A stretch of 64,000 nucleotides of DNA from JACPVF01 sp964502095 (GCA_964502095.1 CAZCUF010000004.1:1-64000), one strand, 5' to 3'. Positions 42,519 to 51,768 are shown, counted from the stretch's first letter. The notes: generated by a model from the sequence alone, not told the origin. Numbers and translations are program-made.

Positions 42519-43799
42519 TCATCCAACGATTTCGCCCCGCAAGCCGCCTTGTGTTGCCTCCAACAATTCGACCGCATCGACCTGATTCCAACGCGGCGAG
42601 GGAGCCGCCGCCTGCACGCGCAGGTAATTTTCCGTCAGCCCTTCCATTCTCCAGCCGAACTCTCCCAGTTCGGACGTGGATTCCCACAAAACGGATACTT
42701 TACGTCCGATAAATTTCCCGCGATACAAATTCGCGGACTCCTCGAGCGCGTTGTGCAAAATATGATTTCGCTCTTTTCGGACCTCGGACCTGATCTGCCC
42801 TTTCATGCGCGCGGCGCCCGTTCCCGGGCGCGGCGAATAGGTGAAAACATGCCCGCCTGCAAAGTTCATCTCTTCAACAAAAGCCAACGACTCGGCAAAC
42901 TCCGCTTCGGTTTCGCCGGGAAAACCGGCGATCACATCCGTGGTAATGGCCGCGTTCGGCATCACGCGGCGCGCGGCCGCGGTCAGTTCGCGGAAAGAAT
43001 CGGGCGTGGTCTTGCGCGCCATTCGTTTCAGTGTGGAAGCGCATCCGCTTTGCAGAGGCAGGTGAAGGTGCGGCATGAGGCGGGAATCCGCCCACAACGC
43101 GAAGAAGTCGGCGTTCAAGTCCCACGGTTCCAGCGAAGACAGGCGCAGGCGTTGAACATCCGTCTCGCGCAAAATAGCGGAAATCAATTGGCTGAGGTGC
43201 GAATCAAAATCGTGCCCCCATGAACCGAGATGTACGCCGGTCAACACGATCTCTTTCGTGCCGCCGTTCAATGCCGACTGAATATCTCGAATCACATCGG
43301 GAGCCGGGCGGGAATGCCCCTCGCCGCGCGCGACCGTAGTAATGCAAAATGTACAGTGATTATCGCAACCGTCCTGCACTTTGATGAAAGCGCGCGTACG
43401 GCGATGCAGGCCGGGCAGAGGCGTGCGATTCAAAGGTTCGAGATCGAAAGGTTTGAAATCAGCAGGCGAAAGATGCAAGGTTTCAGGAACCAGTTGATCT
43501 TTCTGACGATTGACCACCACCCGCGAAACATTCGGCAAACCTGCGGCCTGCGCCGGTTGAAGCGTAGCCCAACAGCCTGTGGCAACGATCTCATTCACGC
43601 CCGCACGCGCCAGCGAACGAATCTTGCCGCGCGAATCGGACGCGGCTTCGGTGGTCACCGCGCAGGTATTGACGACCGCCAGTTCCGCCGTGTCCGCCGA
43701 GGCGACCACCTCATGGCCGGCGGCGCGAAACTGCATGGCCATCGCTTCGATCTCGGCCTGATTCAGGCGGCAACCAACCGTATCAAGATAAACTTTCAT
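42519..43799 (-). CDS. mtaB: tRNA t6A37 methylthiotransferase MtaB-like
   Basis: A 426-residue radical SAM methylthiotransferase. The N-terminal UPF0004 cysteines are in DTVGCRLNQAE, NTCAVT and ATGCWATL. The radical SAM motif is QDGCDNHCTFCITTVARGEG (CxxxCxxC), followed by SSLEPWDLN, HLHLPLQSGCASTLKRM and DVIAGFPGETEAEF, then a weak TRAM-like C-terminal region. Start motif MKVYLDTVGCRLNQ points to MtaB rather than MiaB or RimO. It adds the methylthio group of ms2t6A. Confidence 0.9.
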   Translation of the reverse strand: MKVYLDTVGCRLNQAEIEAMAMQFRAAGHEVVASADTAELAVVNTCAVTTEAASDSRGKIRSLARAGVNEIVATGCWATLQPAQAAGLPNVSRVVVNRQKDQLVPETLHLSPADFKPFDLEPLNRTPLPGLHRRTRAFIKVQDGCDNHCTFCITTVARGEGHSRPAPDVIRDIQSALNGGTKEIVLTGVHLGSWGHDFDSHLSQLISAILRETDVQRLRLSSLEPWDLNADFFALWADSRLMPHLHLPLQSGCASTLKRMARKTTPDSFRELTAAARRVMPNAAITTDVIAGFPGETEAEFAESLAFVEEMNFAGGHVFTYSPRPGTGAARMKGQIRSEVRKERNHILHNALEESANLYRGKFIGRKVSVLWESTSELGEFGWRMEGLTENYLRVQAAAPSPRWNQVDAVELLEATQGGLRGEIVG

Positions 43800-43817
43800 T
43801 TAAATACATAACCGATA

Positions 43818-44480
43818 TCAAGGTTGAATGGCGACGAAATTATCGAAGATGAAATCCGCATCGGGATGGGAAAACGTCCCGGCGATCAGACCGACATCAC
43901 CCTGCGTCAAAGTTGCATCGCGGACTTGAGCGATCTGCTGTCCATTAACGTAAAACGTCAGCGTGTCACCCACACAGTCGGCACGCAAATGATTGATATT
44001 GACTCCGGTGTGAATCGCGGCACTGGATTGCATTTCATTTTGACCGAGCAAGGTGGATTGACCGTCTTTGAAGATGCCGACGCCGTAAAAGCCGTCGTGC
44101 GTGATCATAAAGAAATAATAACTATTCGCCGAGTATCGGCAGATCAGCCCGGCGCGATTGTCATCCGCACCGCCCAGCTTGCCTTCGTCCACTTCGAGAC
44201 GCACGTTCGCAAAATCCCTGTGCGGCGTGGACCATAAATTTACATCGGGTTGATTCACCGCGATGCGATAACCGCCCGCGTCGTAATCCATCGCGCCGGC
44301 GGGCGTTTGCTGGCGATTCCATTGGCCGGATGGATTCGAAAAATCATCCTGAAATAACACCGCGCCCGATTCGACCGCGGTGGGTACAGCTTGAGTTCTC
44401 GGAAGCGCGGGAAGCCGGCAGGCTAAAGAGATCAATGTAACTGCAATGAACAAAAATAAAAATGGACGATGGAGATTCAT
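43818..44480 (-). CDS. lipoprotein with a LamG/DUF1080-like beta-sandwich
   Basis: A 220-residue lipoprotein: signal with FIAVTLISLAC lipobox (Cys21), then one concanavalin-like domain starting LFQDDFSNPSGQWNRQQ, with RLEVDEGKLGGADDNRAGLI, SYYFFMITHDGFYGVGIFK and TLTFYVNGQQIAQVRD, ending FIFDNFVAIQP. The domain type binds or hydrolyses glycans in some relatives. No catalytic residues are clear. The ATG is 7 nt after a TAAAAT -10, so I did not extend it upstream. Confidence 0.82.
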   Translation of the reverse strand: MNLHRPFLFLFIAVTLISLACRLPALPRTQAVPTAVESGAVLFQDDFSNPSGQWNRQQTPAGAMDYDAGGYRIAVNQPDVNLWSTPHRDFANVRLEVDEGKLGGADDNRAGLICRYSANSYYFFMITHDGFYGVGIFKDGQSTLLGQNEMQSSAAIHTGVNINHLRADCVGDTLTFYVNGQQIAQVRDATLTQGDVGLIAGTFSHPDADFIFDNFVAIQP

Positions 44481-44487
44481 GGCTGTG

Positions 44488-44493
44488 ATTTTA
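44488..44493 (-). promoter_or_regulatory. -10 box, leaderless promoter for the 44480 lipoprotein
   Basis: TAAAAT on the minus strand ends 7 nt before ATG 44480, in the 29-nt gap after the TPR gene stop. Confidence 0.5.
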
Positions 44494-44509
44494 TCACGCA
44501 GAAAATGGC

Positions 44510-45913
44510 TTATGGGAAATATTGTTTCAACGCCTGCGCGGCCTGCTGGCCGTACGCGCCTTGCGGATCGAGCTTTTGCGCGTTGACGAATTGATCGTAC
44601 GCCGCGTTGCGATCTCCAAGCTGAATTTCCGCCAGGCCCAAATGCAAATGCGCCGCGGCAAAATTCGGAGCCTTTTCGAGCGCGGTCGCCAAAGTTTGTT
44701 TTGCAGAGGCAAATTGCCCCGCGCTGAGTTGCGCCCAACCCAGCACATCCAATGCCAGCGGATCGTCGGGAGTCAACGTTACAGCTTTTTGTGCGGCGGA
44801 CAAACCCACCTCTTCCACCTGCACATTGTATTGCACACAAAACGTTGCCAATAAACGCCAATACGTGGACTCATTCGGGGCGAGCTCCACCGCGCGCTGG
44901 TACGCGCCCAACGCAGAAACCAGATCGCCCAGCCGCGCATAAATTTCGCCGAGCGATGCCTTCCACGCCGGATTATCCGGTTCGATCTGCGCCGCGGCTT
45001 GATATTCGGTCAATGCGTCACGGTCATCGCCGAGTCGTTTCCAATACAAACCGCGCAGACCGCGAACGACTACGTTCTGTGCATCGAGCGACAGGGCGCG
45101 GTCCAGGTCTCCGCGTCCATCCTGACCGAGATGCTGTTTCGCCTCGCCCAGCCAGGCCCACGCCTGCGCGTTGTGCGCGTCCATCTGCACCGAATTTTGG
45201 AACGCCGTTTCCGCCAAAGCCCATTCACCCACAAGCCCAAGTCCGCGGCCGAGGATTTCGAAGCGCGTCGATTCGTCCGGATCCAAATCGGCCAGATTCA
45301 GGGCGGAGCGTAACGTTTGAACAACGGAAGCATATTCGGGGTCGAGTTGCGAGGCGAGTTGAAGATGAGTCAACGCGGATTTAACGTCGGTCAATGAAAG
45401 CAGTAAACCCAGCCGATATTGCGCGGCGGCATCCTGCGGCGAAAGCAAAAGTTGATTTTGCAGGGCCGAACGTTCGGCATCCATCTCTCCGCGCTGACGA
45501 TAGATTTGCGCCAGCCCCGCATAAGCCTCCGCCGAGGCGCCAGCTTGCGCGCTCGAGGCTTGGAATGCCGCGAGCGCCAAATCTGCTTGATCCGTTTGAA
45601 GATAGGCCTGGCCAAGCGCGAGTTGTCCGCGCGAAGAAAGGTGCCCGGCTTTCAACAAAAATAAAACGGCTTGTTGAGGCTGATCGGCCAGCAAAGCGGC
45701 GCGCCCGGCCTGCTCCCACAAATCAGCGCGCCAAAACAAGCGCGTGGCCGCCGCCTGATAGGAGCGCGCCGCGCCGGCGTAATCTCCCGCGGCGCTTGCC
45801 AATTCGGCTGTATTCAATTCGGCATATCCCGAAACAAGGATCGGCGCGCAAGTCGCGGCGATCAACGCGCAAAAAATCAATGAAACTGAAATTATGGGGG
45901 GCCGATTGCGCAT
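44510..45913 (-). CDS. TPR-repeat protein with N-terminal membrane anchor
   Basis: A 467-residue protein. One N-terminal hydrophobic segment (about 8-28; SVSLIFCALIAATCAPILV) could be a signal anchor. The rest is roughly ten TPR units, for example YAGLAQIYRQRGEMDAERSA and AWAWLGEAKQHLGQDGRGDL. TPR arrays bind proteins; function unknown. The ATG is 6 nt after TATAAT. It is divergent from the sensor gene at 45977. Confidence 0.88.
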   Translation of the reverse strand: MRNRPPIISVSLIFCALIAATCAPILVSGYAELNTAELASAAGDYAGAARSYQAAATRLFWRADLWEQAGRAALLADQPQQAVLFLLKAGHLSSRGQLALGQAYLQTDQADLALAAFQASSAQAGASAEAYAGLAQIYRQRGEMDAERSALQNQLLLSPQDAAAQYRLGLLLSLTDVKSALTHLQLASQLDPEYASVVQTLRSALNLADLDPDESTRFEILGRGLGLVGEWALAETAFQNSVQMDAHNAQAWAWLGEAKQHLGQDGRGDLDRALSLDAQNVVVRGLRGLYWKRLGDDRDALTEYQAAAQIEPDNPAWKASLGEIYARLGDLVSALGAYQRAVELAPNESTYWRLLATFCVQYNVQVEEVGLSAAQKAVTLTPDDPLALDVLGWAQLSAGQFASAKQTLATALEKAPNFAAAHLHLGLAEIQLGDRNAAYDQFVNAQKLDPQGAYGQQAAQALKQYFP

Positions 45914-45919
45914 GAGATA

Positions 45920-45925
45920 ATTATA
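45920..45925 (-). promoter_or_regulatory. -10 box, leaderless promoter for the TPR gene
   Basis: TATAAT on the minus strand ends 6 nt before ATG 45913. Confidence 0.6.
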
Positions 45926-45964
45926 GTCGGCGGCATGCCTGCGCCGAATCCAAAAGACTGGCAG

Positions 45965-45970
45965 TATAAT
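45965..45970 (+). promoter_or_regulatory. -10 box, leaderless promoter for the kinase-like gene
   Basis: TATAAT ends 6 nt before GTG 45977. It is a mirror of the TPR promoter, 40 bp away. Confidence 0.6.
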
Positions 45971-45976
45971 CGTTCT

Positions 45977-48379
45977 GTGGACTCACTGCTAAATCAGATC
46001 TTTTCCTTTCTTACGGCCGAGCCCGGCAATCTTTTTTTTCACTTCGCGCTTGAATTTTCAATCGGGTTCGCACTGTATTCCGCTTTCAATCACTGGCGGT
46101 CCAGCGAGTTCCCGCAAGCCCGGCGCACCATGCTCGGACTCGGGCTTTTACTGCTCGGACAATTTCTCCTGTTTGCCTTCAGCGCCCTCGGCTGGCAGGG
46201 CATCATCAACCCAACCGCCAGCCTCCCGCCGCTCGACCGCGCCTTCAGTCTCTTCAGCATCATCCTCATCACCTGGATGTGGGCATTTCCCGAGCCCAGC
46301 CGCCCCGCGGATTCCGCTGTGGTATTGCTTTTCGTATTGATTCTTACCGTCACGGGCTTGAGTCTTTTATCGTGGGCGCCGCAAGCTTCCGTCACCACCT
46401 ACAATCAGACTCTCGATGAGTGGCTCTGGCAGATCGCCTCACTCGGTTTTCTGGCCCTCGGCGCGCTGACCTTGCTCATCCGCCGCCCAAACGGATATTG
46501 GAACGGCCTGGCCGTATTGGGCCTGCTTTTTCTCGGTCACGCGGGACATTTGGTCTTTCTCGGCGAGGGAAATTATTCCGGCGTCATTCGACTCCTGTCC
46601 ATGGCCGCGTACCCAATTTTGTTGACTCTGCCTCAACGCTTTCAAACCTCCGTTCAAACAGTTGCGCAACCGCGCAGTACAGTGACGGGAATCACCGCCA
46701 AAACACCTGCCGCCGCGGCTGGCGCGACGAAACAGGAAAGTACGCCCGTCCCGGCGGAACGACGACGTTACAGCACCGACCCAAAGACATTTCATGCCAT
46801 GCTGGCCCTGGCCGCTGAAACCAATCCGGCCAAGATCGGCCAGTCGCTGACGCGCGCCATCGCCCAAACCATGCTGGCCGACCTGTGCTTCCTCATTTAC
46901 TTAACCGACAACAAAAATCAACTGGAACTCGTGGGCGGGTACGATTTGATCCGTGAGGACATACTCGAAGGCAGTAGTCTCACCAAAACCATGGCTCCGA
47001 TGCTGAGCAATGCCATTCAGCGCGGCCGGCCGTTACGAATGCCAGCCAGCAGTACCTCTGCCGATATCAAAGGTCTGGGTGAACTGCTCGGCCTTTCCAA
47101 CCCGGGTCACTTGTTAAGTGTACCCATTGTCACGCCGGAGAAGGATATTCTCGGCGGCTTGATGCTGCTCTCGCCCTATTCGAATCGATTGTGGTCGGCA
47201 GAAGACCAGGCCTTTCTAACGAACATTGCCACATCGGTTGTGCCGATCATTCAACGCACGCAAAAGATGACCCGCATGGAGGAACAAAGCGAGCAGACGC
47301 GCCGTACGCTGGAGCAGGCCAAACAGCGCATCGAAGAACTCGAAAAACGCAATAAAGAACTGCTCAAACAGATCGATGAAAGCAGGAACAGCAACAAAGC
47401 GCAGGAACTGGCCTCTTTGATGGCCGCTCAGGAAGAATCTCAAAGAATCATCGAACAGCTTCAAAAGGAAAATTCCGGTTTGCGCACGAACGCCAAGGGC
47501 CAGCACATTGACATCGCGGCGCAGATCGAAAAAGAACTGCGCGCCTCTTTGGAAGAAGAAGCGCGCCTGAAAAACCAGCTGGCGGAAGCCAACACCAAAA
47601 TACTCGAAATGGAAAAGGGACGCTCCACTACCCGATCCACCGAACAAGCCGAAGTGATCGCTTCGATCTCGCAGGAATTGCGCCAGCCGATGTCTTCCAT
47701 TATCGGTTATACAGACTTGTTGCTGGGAGAATCGGTGGGCATTCTGGGCGCGTTACAGCGCAAGTTCGTGGAACGCGTCAAGGCTTCCACGGAACGCATC
47801 GGCAACCTGATCGAAGACATGATTCAGTTGAATACATTGGAAACCGACCTGGCCGATCTCAAACCCGAGTCGGTTGATTTGAACGCCATCATCGACAATG
47901 CCATGAGTTACACCAGCAGTCAGGTGCGCGAGAAGAATATCTCGATTCATCTCGACCTGCCGAAGAAGCTCGTCCCGATTCACGCAGACCGTGAAGCGTT
48001 GCAACAGATCCTTGTTCATTTACTGCAAAACGCAGGAGCGGCTACACCTGTCGAAGGCACGATCAGGCTCAAGGTCGAGACCAGAAACGAAGGGAATCAG
48101 GATTTCTTCCTTATTCAAGTGAGCGACAGCGGAGGCGGCGTTGCATCCGAAGATATCCCGCGCGTCTTCACCCGTCTCTACCGCGCCGACAATGTTTTGA
48201 TTCAAGGCGTCGGCGATACCGGCGTGGGACTTTCCATCGCCAAGACTCTGACCGAGGCGCAGCACGGGCGCATCTGGGTCGAGAGCGAACCGGGAGTTGG
48301 AGCCACTTTCAGTGTGCTGTTACCTATCTCTCCCGAAGCGCATCTCGAACAGCCAGCCTCCTCCAAAGGAAAGAAATAA
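45977..48379 (+). CDS. membrane histidine-kinase-like protein lacking the H-box histidine
   Basis: An 800-residue protein. Seven or so N-terminal TM helices (about 20-230) precede a GAF-like domain (about 265-425), a long coiled coil (about 430-545), and the kinase core. The dimerisation helix reads ASISQELRQPMSSIIGYTDL: Gln566 stands where the phospho-acceptor His should be. The ATP-binding domain looks complete, with LVHLLQNAGAATPVEG, DSGGGVASEDIPRVF and GVGLSIAKTLTEAQHGRIWV. I start it at GTG 45977, because the earlier ATG would span the -10 box. No response regulator is adjacent. The LysM gene follows directly. Confidence 0.88.
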   Translation: MDSLLNQIFSFLTAEPGNLFFHFALEFSIGFALYSAFNHWRSSEFPQARRTMLGLGLLLLGQFLLFAFSALGWQGIINPTASLPPLDRAFSLFSIILITWMWAFPEPSRPADSAVVLLFVLILTVTGLSLLSWAPQASVTTYNQTLDEWLWQIASLGFLALGALTLLIRRPNGYWNGLAVLGLLFLGHAGHLVFLGEGNYSGVIRLLSMAAYPILLTLPQRFQTSVQTVAQPRSTVTGITAKTPAAAAGATKQESTPVPAERRRYSTDPKTFHAMLALAAETNPAKIGQSLTRAIAQTMLADLCFLIYLTDNKNQLELVGGYDLIREDILEGSSLTKTMAPMLSNAIQRGRPLRMPASSTSADIKGLGELLGLSNPGHLLSVPIVTPEKDILGGLMLLSPYSNRLWSAEDQAFLTNIATSVVPIIQRTQKMTRMEEQSEQTRRTLEQAKQRIEELEKRNKELLKQIDESRNSNKAQELASLMAAQEESQRIIEQLQKENSGLRTNAKGQHIDIAAQIEKELRASLEEEARLKNQLAEANTKILEMEKGRSTTRSTEQAEVIASISQELRQPMSSIIGYTDLLLGESVGILGALQRKFVERVKASTERIGNLIEDMIQLNTLETDLADLKPESVDLNAIIDNAMSYTSSQVREKNISIHLDLPKKLVPIHADREALQQILVHLLQNAGAATPVEGTIRLKVETRNEGNQDFFLIQVSDSGGGVASEDIPRVFTRLYRADNVLIQGVGDTGVGLSIAKTLTEAQHGRIWVESEPGVGATFSVLLPISPEAHLEQPASSKGKK

Positions 48380-49186
48380 ATGCAAGTATTGCGCCAGTTC
48401 GGAACGTCGCTCGTGCTGGCGGTGGTCTCCCTTGGGCTGGTGATTGGGGGACTCTCGTTATCCATTGGAGAAAGTTATACTCCTCCGCCTCAGACGCCCA
48501 CCCAAAGCCTGCCAACCGCGCCCGTCTTTCTGACCATCACTTCAACATCTGAAAATCAGGTTCCGTTTACTGCCACTTTTTTGCCCACATCGACAAATAC
48601 CGCGGCCCTGCCTCCATCCTGTATGCCGCCGGCCGGCTGGATTGCCATCGTTGTCCAATCAACAGATACCCTGGGGAGCATTGCAAGCCGCTATCAAATT
48701 ACTGTCGGTCAATTGACGCAAGCCAATTGTTTGCTGACGCAAAGCTTGATCCCGGGGACGATTCTTTACGTCCCGCCGATACCCACGCATACGCCAATTC
48801 CATGCGGACCTCCGCGAGGGTGGATCGCGTACACAGTGCAACCCGGCGATACACTTTTCCACATTGCCTACAATTTCGGGATTACCACTTATGAACTTCA
48901 GCGCGCCAACTGTCTCGGCTATTCAACATTCATTCGCGTCGGTCAATCCCTATGGGTGCCAAACGTGCCCACGCGCACGCCGGGCGTAACGATCATTCCT
49001 CAATTCCCAACCGATACGCCTGTTCCCACCGAGCCTTTGACGTTAACGCCCCTGCCTTTCACGCAGACCATTCAGCCGAGCAACACACCCGAGCCTCCCA
49101 CGAATACGCCGATTCCTCCCTCCGGCACATCCACGTCCACACAGGCCCCTCCCTCGCCGACCATTACGGCTTTTCCCACTCAATAA
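48380..49186 (+). CDS. secreted protein with two LysM domains
   Basis: A 268-residue protein. It has an N-terminal signal/TM helix (about 8-30), a Thr/Pro-rich linker, two LysM domains (VQSTDTLGSIASRYQITVGQ and VQPGDTLFHIAYNFGITTYE) each containing a Cys, and a C-terminal Pro/Thr/Ser tail of about 60 residues. LysM domains bind peptidoglycan or chitin-like glycans. The ATG abuts the stop of the sensor gene, with AAAGGAAAG upstream, so the two are co-transcribed. Confidence 0.9.
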   Translation: MQVLRQFGTSLVLAVVSLGLVIGGLSLSIGESYTPPPQTPTQSLPTAPVFLTITSTSENQVPFTATFLPTSTNTAALPPSCMPPAGWIAIVVQSTDTLGSIASRYQITVGQLTQANCLLTQSLIPGTILYVPPIPTHTPIPCGPPRGWIAYTVQPGDTLFHIAYNFGITTYELQRANCLGYSTFIRVGQSLWVPNVPTRTPGVTIIPQFPTDTPVPTEPLTLTPLPFTQTIQPSNTPEPPTNTPIPPSGTSTSTQAPPSPTITAFPTQ

Positions 49187-49191
49187 ATCAA

Positions 49192-49221
49192 TTGGAACCG
49201 GGATATATTCATTCCTATCCT
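49192..49221 (+). promoter_or_regulatory. candidate promoter for the second LCP gene
   Basis: TTGGAA (49192-49197), 18 nt, TATCCT (49216-49221), then 19 nt to the ATG. No Shine-Dalgarno is visible. Confidence 0.45.
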
Positions 49222-49240
49222 TCATTCTTTCGCGCCTCAT

Positions 49241-50737
49241 ATGACACATTCTCTTCCTCGACGCATCCTTCCCCTGATTCTCCCGACAATTCTCATCGCC
49301 ATTAATCTGACAGCCTGCGGCGCTTCACCCTCCGCCCCCACACCTGCTTCGCCTTCGATTGTTTTAGTTACCGTTGCGCCGAACGCCTCTCCCACACCGA
49401 CTCCATTCCAACCCTCCGTCTCAACGCCCACTCCGTTCAGCGCGGATATAACGCTTCCCACTGAAACGCCCTCACCGACTCCTATTCCTCCCATTGACGC
49501 GACGCCCACGGTGGATCTCGCCTCGCTATTCCCCACAGTGGCCGCGCCTCCACCCGCGGAACAACCTACCACTCAGCCCACTTCCCTGCCTCCGCTCACC
49601 GATAACGCAACGGTCAACTTTCTTTTGATCGGGTCAGACAAACGCCCCGGTTCATCCTTCCGCACCGACACATTGGTGATCGTGATCCTATGGCCGCGCG
49701 AAGGGCAGGTCTCGCTTATCTCCATCCCGCGCGACCTATGGATTTACATTCCCACAGTCGGCATGCAACGCATCAACACTGCCTATCAAAGCGGCGAACT
49801 GGAAGGTTATCCGGGCGGCGGGCCGGGATTGCTCGAAGAGACCATCGCGTACAATCTCGGAATTCATATTGACCACACTGCCATGGTCGAGTTCGACGGA
49901 TTCCGCCGCATTGTGGATACACTCGGCGGAATCGATGTCCCAGTCAGCTGTCCCTACACAGATTGGCGTTTAATAGACCCAAGTTACGATCCCAACAACT
50001 CGAATAACTGGTGGCTGTATACGGTTGGGCCCGGCTTCGTCCACATGGACGGCGACCTGGCCTTATGGTACGCGCGGGCTCGTTCCAAATCCAGCGACTT
50101 CGACCGCGGCCGCCGCCAGCAGGAAGTCCTGCGCGCCATCTTCTCGCAAGCGTTGAAAACGGATACGCTGAGCAAGGTTCCCCAACTCTACAACGATCTT
50201 TCCAGCACGGTCGTTACGGACCTCGGACTCGGCGACATGCTCAAACTTGCGCCCTACGCCCCGCGCCTGACCGAAGCCGACATCCGCGGCTACTACATCC
50301 GCCCGCCTTATGTCACCCCCTGGACAACGCCCGGCGGCGCGGCTGTTCTCCTTCCAGACAGCATCGCCCTCCAACAATTGCTGACGGAAGCCACCACACT
50401 TTCAACCGTCACCATTCAGCGTCAAACTGTGACAGTCGAGGTTGAAAACGGCACCACCGTGGGGAATACAGACACTCTGGCCGCCTCAAGGCTGAATTAT
50501 GCCGGCTATCAAACCAAAATTTCACCAGCCGATAATCAAAACTATACCTACTCCGCTCTCATTGACCTGACCACCACGCAAGATCCAAACGCGCGCATCG
50601 CACTGCTCAGTGTGCTTGGTTTGCCGGCCAATACCAGCCAAATTTCCCTTCCAACTCCCAACAGCCCGGCCGCGTACCGCATCATCCTCGGCTATGATTA
50701 CAATCCCTGCTTCCAGCCGCAGGATCTGTCTCATTAG
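49241..50737 (+). CDS. LCP family protein with LytR_C domain (second copy)
   Basis: A 498-residue LytR-CpsA-Psr protein with a lipobox-like N-terminus (IAINLTACG), a 90-residue Thr/Pro-rich spacer, the LCP domain (NFLLIGSDKRPGSSFRTDTL, LISIPRDLWIYIPTVGMQRI, FDGFRRIVDTLGGID, YARARSKSSDFDRGRRQQ) and a LytR_C-like end (VTVEVENGTTVGNTDTLAAS). It is a paralogue of the 24047 LCP but is anchored as a lipoprotein rather than by a TM helix. Likely a glycopolymer ligase. Confidence 0.92.
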   Translation: MTHSLPRRILPLILPTILIAINLTACGASPSAPTPASPSIVLVTVAPNASPTPTPFQPSVSTPTPFSADITLPTETPSPTPIPPIDATPTVDLASLFPTVAAPPPAEQPTTQPTSLPPLTDNATVNFLLIGSDKRPGSSFRTDTLVIVILWPREGQVSLISIPRDLWIYIPTVGMQRINTAYQSGELEGYPGGGPGLLEETIAYNLGIHIDHTAMVEFDGFRRIVDTLGGIDVPVSCPYTDWRLIDPSYDPNNSNNWWLYTVGPGFVHMDGDLALWYARARSKSSDFDRGRRQQEVLRAIFSQALKTDTLSKVPQLYNDLSSTVVTDLGLGDMLKLAPYAPRLTEADIRGYYIRPPYVTPWTTPGGAAVLLPDSIALQQLLTEATTLSTVTIQRQTVTVEVENGTTVGNTDTLAASRLNYAGYQTKISPADNQNYTYSALIDLTTTQDPNARIALLSVLGLPANTSQISLPTPNSPAAYRIILGYDYNPCFQPQDLSH

Positions 50738-50766
50738 CGCTTGAAAATATCGCCAAACCCAACCTG

Positions 50767-50795
50767 TTGACATTCTTATTCTTTTTCGCTAAACT
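50767..50795 (+). promoter_or_regulatory. promoter for the recombinase-like gene
   Basis: Perfect TTGACA (50767-50772), 17 nt, TAAACT (50790-50795). TAAGGAGG precedes the ATG at 50835. Confidence 0.75.
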
Positions 50796-50834
50796 ATACG
50801 CAAAGACTATGCGCTACGCCTGTAAGGAGGCTTC

Positions 50835-51731
50835 ATGAGCCCAACGACAAATCTGGCACATATCACGCCACAAACGGGGCTCATACCAGCGCTCAAAGCG
50901 TGGGAAATGTACCTTAACGATCAAGGCCGTTCCCCAAACACCGTCAAGGCCTTTCTTTCCGACGTTCACATTCTGACCGAATATCTCCCGCCCGACCACA
51001 CCATCGGCGCCATTACCACCCAGCACCTCAACCGCTTCTTCGAATGGATGGAAAAAGAACGCGCCGTTCCCTGCAGTCCCAAAACATTAGCCCGCCGCAT
51101 CACCTCCACCAAATCCTTCTTTCGCTGGTTGCACCAGCACGGCACGCTCACGGTGGACCCGGCAGAAAAAGTGTTACAGCGTTCGGCAATCAGCCCACTG
51201 CCGCAAGTGCTGAGCGAGGAGGAAGTGCAGGCTGTCCTGCTGGCCGCCGACCGTCACCGCCGCGGCCACAAACCCGACGCGCGTCCGTACACGCTGGTTT
51301 ATCTGCTTTTGACGACGGGCATCAAGAAGAGCGAATGTCTCAGCATTCACTTAAATCACATTGACCTCGACGCGCCCGGGGAACCGCAGGTATTCATCCG
51401 GTACGCAAGCCCGGCCAACCGCTATAAGGAACGCAAACTTCCCCTGGCCGATGATTGGATCCCGGCGTACAAAGAATATCTCGCGCAATATCAGCCCGTG
51501 GACCAGCTCTTTCCCTGGTCGCCGCGGCGCCTGGAATACCTGCTCGAAGATATCGGCGAGGAAGCCGGTTTGGACAAACATCTCTCCTTCGATATGTGCC
51601 GCTGGACCTCGGTACTGCGCGACTTTCAGTCGGGCGTCGAACCCGATAAAGTTCGGCAGAAGATGGGCATTTCGAAAATTCAATGGCGCGAGATTCATTT
51701 GAAACTGCGCCAACTCAATGGCGAGGCTTAA
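50835..51731 (+). CDS. degenerate tyrosine-recombinase-like protein (Xer/phage integrase fold)
   Basis: A 298-residue protein with the SAM-like N-terminal core-binding domain (LNDQGRSPNTVKAFLSDVHI, then STKSFFRWLHQHGTL) and an integrase-type C-terminal domain. The catalytic set is broken: Arg I is Lys164 (TTGIKKSE), the HxxR box is Asp253-Met-Cys-Arg256, the H/W position is Ile279 (MGIS), and the nucleophilic Tyr is His288 (WREIHLKL). The beta2-3 Lys (RYKERKLPL) is kept. It can probably bind DNA but not cleave it in the known way. Strong promoter and Shine-Dalgarno suggest that it is expressed and not a pseudogene. Confidence 0.86.
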   Translation: MSPTTNLAHITPQTGLIPALKAWEMYLNDQGRSPNTVKAFLSDVHILTEYLPPDHTIGAITTQHLNRFFEWMEKERAVPCSPKTLARRITSTKSFFRWLHQHGTLTVDPAEKVLQRSAISPLPQVLSEEEVQAVLLAADRHRRGHKPDARPYTLVYLLLTTGIKKSECLSIHLNHIDLDAPGEPQVFIRYASPANRYKERKLPLADDWIPAYKEYLAQYQPVDQLFPWSPRRLEYLLEDIGEEAGLDKHLSFDMCRWTSVLRDFQSGVEPDKVRQKMGISKIQWREIHLKLRQLNGEA

Positions 51732-51738
51732 TAATAAA

Positions 51739-51768
51739 AACAGCTCAGTCTTCGAAGACTGAGCTGTT
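51739..51768. terminator. bidirectional terminator between recombinase-like gene and tilS
   Basis: A perfect 30-nt palindrome with AACAGCTCAGTC/GACTGAGCTGTT arms around TTCGAA. AATAAAAA on the left gives a T-run for the minus strand. It touches the tilS stop codon. Confidence 0.85.

Noticed and set aside
50835..51731. Integrated mobile element or prophage marked by the integrase-like gene
   Set aside because: No att-like repeats, phage genes or tRNA are adjacent, and the recombinase lacks its catalytic residues.
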